The position numbers were made by a program, and so were the translations under genes. A stretch of DNA of 64,000 nucleotides. It comes from Atherinomorus stipes (taxonomy: Eukaryota > Chordata > Actinopteri > Atheriniformes > Atherinidae). The stretch spans positions 2,607,001-2,671,000 of the forward strand of contig JALJCO010010476.1 in the NCBI GenBank assembly GCA_023101725.1. The letters are read 5' to 3'. The notes below the pieces were generated by a model. It did not search any database, was not told the origin of the DNA, and saw only the letters and a program-made list of their open reading frames with translations. Below, piece by piece: positions 56,094 through 64,000 of this stretch; position 1 is the stretch's first letter, and every line of letters begins with the position of its first letter.

Positions 56094-57179
56094 TCACCTG
56101 ATCCAGTTGGTTCCGTAACTGGACACAGACTTCACACTGCAGCGCTTCTTCACAATCATGTTTATGTAGGCTTTCATAATCTTCGTGATCTCTCCAACCT
56201 GTGAATATACAGATAAATAATGCATTCAGCTGAGCTGCATGTGTAAAAAAAAAAAAAAAAAAAAAAGGTCTTTTTCCTGTTAAAGAAGCACTTACTGCTG
56301 TCTTATGTGCTGTGACAGTGGGTTCACAACAAATTGTGCAGTATTAACCCTCAGAATGATGTGAATGTTAACCTTTTTTTAAAAATCATTTTAACCGCAT
56401 GAGTGATGGTGGTGGTACAGGTATTTTTTTTACTTATCTCACAACTAAGATATTGTAAATGTACACAATATTTTAAAAAGATAGGATAATATTTAAAAAA
56501 AGTACCTGTGGTGTCTCAAAGAACATTTCTCTCTCATCCACAGTTATCTTGTAGGTGCAGGGTTGTGGAGCACCAAAGAAGATGATGTGTTCATAAGGGA
56601 AGGTTTCCAAAGGTTTTGGCTCTCCTCTTTTGTAGACAGACACATTCTCAGCACTCACACTCAACCAGAGATCATGTGGGAATCCTCCCTCTTTGCACTG
56701 TAAAGACACACATGAGACTTATCACAGGATGCTTCTGAACTTATTCATTTGACTGTGTGTAGAGAAAGAGTTGATCGACTAATATGAAAGCTGGGGAAGG
56801 TTGAATTTTTTGGCTTCATTTGGAAAAAAAAACCCAAACCATAATAACCTTTCAGTATAACCATATTATCATTAAGGTAGTTTTTGAGAGACTGCTATTG
56901 TTCTGGCTGTGCTTTCTTGGCTCCAAATTCAGGCTTCAGAAAATATTATACAGTAAGCTTTGGCCGAATACCACACAAAGACCTGATCAGTTGAGGCAGC
57001 ATAAAGAGCAACAAAATTTTCAACTTGGTCATCTGGATTCCAGATGAACTAACTGTGGTCCTTGAGGGCTACTGTCCTCAGCTTTTTAGACATTTCCTGC
57101 TGCAGCTCAGCTTTTACGTCATGTTGAAATTATAGCAGCCAGTTTCACAAAGTCAAACACACACGTATGTGTATGTGTG

Positions 57180-57247
<68 letters not shown>

Positions 57248-60200
57248 ATAGGGTGGGTATAATATACACATACAGGTAAGAATTGAATATCTGATAAAGT
57301 TAATTTTTTCTGTAATTCAATTTAAAAGGTGCAATTTACATATTGTATAGACAAATAATATGCAAATCAATATATTTCCAGCTTTTATTTGTTTGGATGT
57401 TGCTGATTAGGACTTGCAGCTTAAGAAAACCTCAAATTCAAAAACTCAAAAAATTAGAATATCGCATGAAATCAATTACAAACGGATTTTGAAAGCACAA
57501 AAATAGGGCCTCCTTAAATAAAATCTTGCATCTGTACTTAGTACTTGGTTTGGGCCCTTTTGCTTGAATGACTGCCTTAACCTGGCGTGGCATGGATGCA
57601 ACCAGCTTGTGGCATATCTCAGCTGTTATGGAACACCAGCATGCTTCCATCACAGCCTTGAGCTTTGGTCTCTTCCCGTTCAGCTTTCTCTTGACAATGC
57701 CCCACAGATTTTCGATGGGGTTCAGGTCAGGTGAGTTTGCAGGCCAATCAAGCAAGGTGATCCCATGGTTGTTAAACCAGGATTTTGTACTTTTGGCAGT
57801 GTGGGCAGGTGCCAAGTCTTGCTGGAAGATGAAGTCTGCATCCCCATACAGCTGGTCCACTGACGCAAGCATGAAGTGCTCCAAAATGTCCTGGTAGACG
57901 GCTGCATTTATGCTTGACTTGATGAAGCACAGAGGACCAACATCAGCAGCTGACATGGATCCTCAGGACATCACAGACAGTATTAAGTTTCAACTAACTT
58001 AATACTGACCATCTTCTCCAGGCCGCGGTCAGCCCTCTGGCTTGTACACCGTTTTCTTCCACACTTCTTCCTTTGATTTAACTGTCCATCAATGTGCTTT
58101 GAGGCAGCACTCTGAGAACATCCAGCTTTTTTTGCCATCACTTTTTGAGTCTTTCCCACCTTGTGCAGGGAGTCGATGATGGTTTTCTGCACAACAGTCA
58201 GATCAGCAGTCTTCTCTATGGTTGGGAATTCTACTTAACCAAGACAGAGACTTTTTAAAAGGCTCAGGGCACTTATGAAGATGTTTTGGATTACTTACCT
58301 GACTAGAATGTGACACTCTGAGCTACAATACTGGAGCTTTTCACAGTATTCAAATTTTTTGAGTTTTTGAATTTGAGGTTTTCTTAAGTTGCAAGTCCTA
58401 ATCAGCAACATCCAAACAAATAAAAGCTGGAAATATACTGATTTGCATATTATTTATCTATACAATATGTAAATTGCAACTTTTAAGTTGAATTATGGAA
58501 GTATAAGAACTTTTTCCGGATATTCTAATTTTTTGGTTAGTACCTGTACTTACATACATACATGCATATTTTTTTTTGTTTGTTTTTTAACTGCTGGTAA
58601 CAATAAAAACTGATTGAATTTCTGACTAAACTTACCTCAACATCAAACAGTGTGGATCCATATCCAGGCCATTCCTTTATGATGGTCATGTATTTAAGCA
58701 TAGCCTGATGCTGGTCCAGACTTTTGAGGCGGGACCACTTCTCCACGATGCTTGCCCTGGTGGCAGACATCTCCTCCTTTATCCACATCTCCAGCATCTG
58801 CTCCTCCTCCATGCGCTGCTTCTTCATAGAGCCTGTCTTCAGCCCCCGGCGCAGCGTGCCATCCAAAAGCTGGTTCTCCGACGCTCGAGCGTTTGACCCG
58901 ATCCCGAGGCCCCACCCACCTTGGTAAACTGTAGGATGCGACTGCGCAAGCGGCCCACAGGGTAAACGCTGTCTAGGCTCCATGTGATACGCACTTTGTC
59001 TCCATAAAGGAACTGCAGGCGCAGAGCTGCAAGGTGCTGCAGGGTCTCTTCACGTGCAGGGAAGTGGCCGCGGGTCAAACTCTCATGGGCCTGATGAAGA
59101 ACAAAAAAACAAAAAAACAAAGTGATGACGCCAACTGTATATGTGGTTACGGGCGCAATAAAACAGAACATGATTATGTAAGTATACCTGCTCAAACATG
59201 AATGCGAACTCCACTCCTTCCTTAGGCATGCTTTCCACATCCAAGAAACAGTAGAGTTTAAAATACAGTTTCCATTGGCCTTCATCCCGAGCTTCCTCAC
59301 TGCCAGCCAGTCTGGTAAGGAGAGCCATAAATCCGTCACTTACATGTCTGTTTTTGTCTAATTTCATGACAACGTCGTCATTATCATCGCCATGACACAA
59401 ATTTTTAAGTACCTCAAAAGGTGTTTAAATAATAACAGAGCTCAGACTTCAGGGAAAAAAAAAAACTTGATTGAAAAATACACTATCCAGGTGTCTAAAA
59501 TTCAAACATACCTTTCAAACTTAGCCAGAACATCAGCCACAAGTACCCTGCTTTCCACAGCTTTGTCAACAGTATTGTTGTGCTCAAAGAGTGCAAACAT
59601 GTTCCTGCTGTCCTCCATGGCCAAACCTCTGATCAGTTTCTCCACAACCTGAAAACAGAGAGACCAAATCATAACCAAATATTTCTGACTTATTAAAACG
59701 ACTCTTCGTCTTACCAGAAAAAAAAACAAAAAAAAAAAAACACAGGATACATGAGAAAACAGCTCCCGTACCTCTCCGGCAGTGGTGTGAGAGTTAATGG
59801 AGATCTTGCAGGAGCCCCCTCCATGGCAGTAAACTGTGGTAGTCATTTCCTGTCTGGTAAGCAGTGCCATGATTTCTTCTTGAGACGGAACAAACTCCCT
59901 GGTTTTGGTCTTTTTAAGAGACTCTCCAATGAAATGAGCAAACATTTCAATTTCTGTTCCAGGAAATAGCTCCTTAATCCTGAGAGAAACCCACAGACAC
60001 AACAACAGGAGTTTCGACTGTCAGTCTTTCAACGCTCCACTGCTGTGGTGTGTTGTGTCAAAACACGACCGTACCTTTTCAGGTGAAACTTGAGGTAGCG
60101 CAGGATGCCTCGGCTGGGCAGGAAGGTGCAGCTCATGCAGGTCAGTAGATGCCAGTGGGCACGATTGGCAGGACTGTTCGGGTGTGGCACATGATTGGTT

Positions 60201-63200
60201 TGCTTGATCAGCTGACAATAAACTTCATCTCTTAATGGCCTCAAGTCTTGACACGTCTGCAAGATTCCCTGGATGATTGGCACAGGGTCTGACACAGCCT
60301 CCATCTCCTGCAGTGAGTTGAAGATCTTCACGGCCTCATCCTGCAGACTGGTATAACCTTTTTCCTTTTGCACTGAAAGACAGAGAGGGCTAAAATTAAT
60401 GTTCAAACTTTATACTCACTTGCCCTAAGAAAGTAGTCTGATTACAATGAAGCTCTGTCCACTGTTTTTCAAACTCATACATCATGATAGAACCACACAG
60501 CATGTAATCAGGTACAGCTGGAAAGCAGGTACCCAGGATGGTAACGATGTGCATTGATGCAGATGGCAGCGACACAGGGGGGGGGGGGGCGGGGGGGGTT
60601 AAAATCCAGTTGCTAAACTAGACCACCTGCAATCCAGACCTGTCATAAATCATCAAACAAAGTACATGAGAAATAACTATATTTTTTGAAAGATAAAAAC
60701 ATTTTTAACTTTGATATTTGATGCGTGGACTACTTCGATTAAATCTGGTGCATACAGTGAGCAAATTTCTTCTTAGCAATGGTTAAAATGGTAGATGTAG
60801 GCCAGAGCACTCACAAGGAATGCTGACATCTCCATAAGGCAGAGGTAGAAGAGGGGAGTGCAAAGGATGCTGGGTGTATCGCAGGATGGGGTTCCTCCAG
60901 TATGTCTGCTCCACAGCCTCCACATTTAAACTGCTCTCCTGGACACACATGCAAACACACAAAAGCAATAGGCTCTTTATTCACTGATTTTTCTTAAGCT
61001 AGATGAGTTTGGAAAGAAGATGTAGCACAACAAGAATATTTTACACACATTCTTATTGCAGTAAATCTAAAGAAATGGCTGAATGCACAATGAGAGTAAA
61101 GAAGTAAACCAAATCTAAAAAAAAAATCACGGCACACAGTGCAAGTACCTCACTTCACTACAGTGTGTGTCCCTGCCAAAGGTTTGCATGACTGAAAAGA
61201 ATTTAAGTTACAATAAAAATCAATGCCCATATGTGAATAAACGGTTTCGTGTAATTGTTTATGAGACACATGCTTAATTAAGCATTACAGTGATAAAATG
61301 ACACATAAGTTTAGTAGTAATGATCAAAAAAAGCTTAATACCTTGATGTCCCTGATGAGTTGCTGTGTTGGTGTTTCAATTGGAACTTTGCTGTCTATTG
61401 CTCCCTGTATGGCATTGGCCCACCGCATGGCTTCATTCAACATTTTGGTATAAAGCCGGTAGGAATGTTTACGCCCATGCACAATGATATTCCAGTAACC
61501 TGGGGGAAAAGCAATGAAGGCACAAGATTAATCTCACAGAGCTTAAGACTCCTGTAGAAACATTTCTCCCTGCAAAAGTTGCAGTAAATACTGCAAAATG
61601 TGAACACATATTGTTGAACTGACCAGTGTCCTTGAAGATTTTCTCATCAGGCTGCACAACAGAGCAGAGGCTGTTGAGGACCAGCGTTCCCAGTTTAGTT
61701 GCGCTACGCTCTGATGACTTATAATAGTCGAGGGAGTTGGTTGTGAGAACAAACCAGCGTTTCTTCAGCTTTAGAGAAGTGCTCTTGGATCCTGACTTCA
61801 TCTCTTTATGCAGCCAACCTGTGGATAAAGAGCTTGTACTAATCAATTCATATTTTCTATTAATTTTCTTCCATTTTTAGCCGTAAAAATGATACACATG
61901 CAGGTACACTAATTAATCCAAAATCATCTAAACAAAGCTGAGCTTTTCTGACCTCTAACTAGAAACTCCTGTCCATCAACTCTCGTGTCTCCTTTCGATT
62001 TTTGCAGCAGGCCTATCCAGTGGTGCATCTCCTCCGGTGTGTCTGTGTTGCAATGGATCACCCGGTTGGCCGTGATGATCACAAATGAGTTTGGTCTGGA
62101 AACAGAAAGCATCACCTTGCTTTTTGATTTATTCCCCCCATATACTGTACATCCTGACAGACATCATGGACTAACAGTATTTAGATTTAATGGGCATTCT
62201 TTACCTGTCTGGGTTGTCCGATGCACAAACAGAATCTATCAAGCCAACATCGAGCGTGCCCTAAGCAGAGAAGAAAAAAAAAATTATGAATAGCTGCAAA
62301 ATGGGTTTAGCAGCTGGTTGATGCAATTATGTATGTTTTCTATTATGAGCACAGAGAGTGAACCATGAGAAAAGTTGCAGTGTAGGGAGATAGAAGTCTG
62401 TACAGTTTAAAGAAACTGGAGATTCTTACGGTTGAATTACTTAAATTACTATAACGTCCAAAAGTGGACCACTTCTACTTCACTACTGCTTTAAAATGGA
62501 GCCGGGGCTGGGGCCAAGGCAGCAAAGAGGTAGAACCGCACTAACCACTGCATTCTTTGGGTTGGCCTGTTCGTGGTGCATCTCCATGAGCTGCTCCGGG
62601 CTGGCGCTGTGGACCCGACTCAGCACATTGAACCAACCGCTGAATGGGTCAGAGGGAGTTCAAAAAGTCCAAGTCAGCAAACATGTAATTGAAAATTACA
62701 CCATGAACTTCCTCTGGCAACCACAAGGGGGAACTTCATTCCTACACATCACTTTTCCAGTGAGACGATGACAAAGTAAAACACTACTTGCAGGAGAGCT
62801 GCAGTTGGTTGGACAAAATGTGTGGGTATAATGTACCTGGCATCTTCGGGGGACTCGGCATAGATGTGGTAAGTCCTTTCGTCTGTTACAATGTTCAGTG
62901 CGTTTTCCTTCTCATGATTGTCCACAATCTCCCTGCAAAAAGACCCATCATGACACTGTAAATGGACCATTCGATTATAACTGAGTTCAATAAAGATCAA
63001 CAGAAGCTATGGGGTCTCACTTTGCTGTGCGGACATCAATGGTTCCTTTCAGCTTCTCTTCACTATCATTCTCAAAGTACATGAGCTTTGACTCGCGCAG
63101 AACGAACCAGCGCATCTTCCAGTTGCGCCGTGACAAGGTGGACATCCCTCCCCCTTTCTTGTAAAGCCAGCCAGATTTGAGGGAGTCCTGCTTTGCCCGG

Positions 63201-63685
63201 AACCACATGAAGGTTTCATCTTTGAGCACACACCAGCGTCGACGCCATGGGATCATCAGGCCACCTGAGAGAAGTAGAGGTGTGCAGAAAGGAGGAAGGG
63301 AAAAAAGAAATTTACTGTCTTTCTAGGGGAGTTTTTAGAATGTGAAAGATATTTTAAAAAAGGCCACATTATCAAAACTTTTAACCCACACTACAAACTC
63401 ATGCATCCCTGGGTAAGAAAACAAAATGAAATATTAGCACCATAAAATATAAGCACAAGAACAGCAACAGAGTCTAAAACAGGCTGAACGTGCAAGCTGT
63501 GCTCAGCTGCACATTAATCATTTGCATGCCTGCTGGGCAGTGATTTGGTACAGCTACTCACTCTTCATGTAGAGGTAGCCATGGAAATATGGAGGCCCAC
63601 TCCCATTGAGCAGATTCACTCTGCCATTAGAAACCTCCTCATCTGTGTCCACATAGCCGTCATTCTCCTCATCGCTGTCAATGAA
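56094..63685 (-). CDS. MYO10: Myosin X tail, C-terminal part (16 exons, runs off right edge)
   Basis: Unconventional myosin of filopodial tips that carries integrins and binds PIP3. Exons in translation order: 63562-63685, 63021-63264, 62837-62932, 62546-62639, 62205-62260, 61953-62095, 61624-61818, 61342-61499, 60815-60938, 60075-60372, 59772-59979, 59512-59648, 59188-59311, 58636-59090, 56506-56697, 56094-56198 (2,753 bp). The start has DEENDGYVDTDEEVSNG. PH1 is split by PH2: YFHGYLYMKSGLM and PWRRRWCVLKDETF, then GWLYKKGGG, NWKMRWFVLRESKLMYF, then GTLDVGLIDSVCASDNPDR and EEMHHWIGLLQ. PH3 follows (LKLKKRWFVLTTNSLDYYKS), then MyTH4 (NPILRYTQHPLHSPLLPLPY, LLTCMSCTFLPS) and FERM (VYCHGGGSCKISINSHT; EWPGYGSTLFDVE). 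It ends VKKRCSVKSVSSYGTNWIR. Motor, IQ and coiled-coil exons lie outside. One exon is one base short (see 58,636-59,090). Confidence 0.96.
57168..57247. repeat. (CA)n-(TA)n microsatellite
   Basis: TGTATGTGTG, then about 34 bases of CA repeat, then about 25 bases of TA repeat, ending just before the Tc1 element. Confidence 0.9.
57438..57956 (-). pseudogene. Tc1 transposase remnant, catalytic C-terminal part
   Basis: Codes for the second catalytic Asp (QQDLAPAHTA) and third catalytic Glu ([17 protein letters not shown]) with 34 residues between, as in Tc1 (DD34E). The first Asp region is absent. The tail reads on into the inverted repeat. Confidence 0.75.
57983..58192 (-). pseudogene. Tc1 transposase remnant, DNA-binding part
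   Basis: About 70 codons with the paired-type helix-turn-helix region (IDSLHKVGKTQKVMAKKAG, SQSAASKHIDGQLNQRKK) and a GRKR basic patch. The frame closes before the catalytic core. Confidence 0.75.
58636..59090 (-). CDS. MYO10: MYO10 FERM exon with an apparent one-base deletion
   Basis: Flanking exons fix both ends at phase 0, yet the exon is 455 bp, one short of a multiple of three. Up to ...LERRRTSF it reads in one frame. From LDGTLRRGLKTG onward it reads in another. The switch is at a run of four T on the minus strand (58,865-58,868), where five would give SFLDGTLRR, as in mammals (SFLEGTLRR). Taken literally, the frame ends eight codons later and the last 170 or so residues, including the FERM F3 lobe, are lost. 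An error in a homopolymer is the simplest cause. Confidence 0.85.
60577..60599. repeat. G-rich run interrupted by one C
   Basis: A run of G with a single C, in a MYO10 intron. Length is likely uncertain. Confidence 0.8.
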
Positions 63686-64000
63686 CTAAAACCAAAACAA
63701 CAGTGTTATGATGATCCCTTTCTGGAAATTTTTGGTGGTTACCTTTAATGCGGAAGTAATCAAATAATGAAAAACATTATTTTACAAGCACTTCATTTGG
63801 GCAACCAGGATAATATTCTTTCTAAAATCTGTAGCAAGGGATCAGACAGACTTTGGGTACTTTAAACCATCAGCAATCATCTTTAAAAGTAGTCCATGCG
63901 CAACAACACTGACACATTTGCACATGCCTACATTACTGTACACCATCTTTCTTTCCTTCTGACATTTTGCTGCTCTGTATGTTGGATCGAAACTTTCTGC
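63686..64000 (-). other. MYO10 intron at right edge
   Basis: The exon at 63,562-63,685 begins after a TTTTAG acceptor. No further exon is found in the last 315 bases. Confidence 0.75.

Larger units (their letters stand above)
57273..58546 (-). mobile_element. Tc1/mariner transposon, DD34E, internally deleted
   Basis: The 1,274-bp element begins CAGGTA and ends TACCTG, with TA at both borders (57,271-57,272 and 58,547-58,548), the Tc1/mariner target. Terminal inverted repeats are about 200 bases. On the minus strand 57,983-58,192 codes for the N-terminal helix-turn-helix (VGKTQKVMAKKAGCSQSAAS). 57,438-57,956 codes for the catalytic end: FQQDLAPAHTA, then 34 residues to the Glu in SPDLNPIENLWG. 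The part with the first catalytic Asp is missing between the two frames, so it cannot make active enzyme. Confidence 0.88.
56699..58635 (-). other. MYO10 intron holding a Tc1 element and microsatellites
   Basis: The largest MYO10 intron here. It contains a fragment similar to the 18.9 kb foldback family (about 57,045-57,110: TGGTCCTTGAGGGCTACTGT), a (CA)n(TA)n microsatellite (57,168-57,247) and a Tc1 transposon (57,273-58,546). The Tc1 sits only 90 bases from the frameshifted exon. Confidence 0.75.

Noticed and set aside
57722..57907. Extra frames over the Tc1 transposase
   Set aside because: Shadows of the true transposase frame.
58915..58935. Possible splice donor AAG|GTGGGT inside the MYO10 exon as a cause of the frame change
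   Set aside because: The frame change lies 50 bases further on, with no acceptor in between. An intron that short is not credible.

Overview
The window is vertebrate nuclear DNA, almost certainly from a ray-finned fish, probably a percomorph teleost. The genes are split by GT-AG introns and are recognisable orthologues of human genes. The introns and gaps are full of short hAT-like elements, Tc1 transposons, foldback elements and microsatellites of the teleost type. There is no bacterial or viral gene, CRISPR array or operon. The species cannot be named from the sequence.

All four protein-coding genes lie on the minus strand, so transcription runs from high to low coordinates. (1) 771-38,372: the first ten coding exons of a formin-like 2 gene (FMNL2), covering the myristoylated N-terminus and the GBD/FH3 regulatory half. 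The gene runs off the left edge before the FH1/FH2 half. (2) 45,207-47,889: a complete four-exon SUMO3 gene of 93 residues, with one GC-AG intron. (3) 49,464-51,815: a complete seven-exon PTTG1IP gene of 173 residues. (4) 56,094-63,685: the last sixteen coding exons of a myosin X gene (MYO10), covering the PH domains, MyTH4 and FERM. It runs off the right edge before the motor. I traced every exon by splice sites and reading phase. Phases agree throughout except in one MYO10 exon, which is one base short in a run of T.

The rest is intronic and intergenic sequence. FMNL2 intron 1 (16 kb), intron 2, the 39-44 kb gap, SUMO3 intron 3 and the 52-54 kb gap hold most of the mobile elements. Several have perfect 8-bp target-site duplications: 18,914-19,137, 35,022-35,278, 45,405-45,995 and 52,407-52,598. 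Others are nested, at 21,086-21,901 and 27,293-28,190.

The genes do not form one pathway. FMNL2 and MYO10 both act on actin protrusions, SUMO3 is a protein modifier, and PTTG1IP is a small membrane protein. SUMO3 and PTTG1IP are also neighbours in human, so that pair is an old linkage. I found no convincing new multi-gene system. The items most worth following are the SANT-type exon with a splice donor inside a transposon, the head-to-head tRNA-Glu-like foldback, the MYO10 one-base frameshift and the SUMO3 GC donor.
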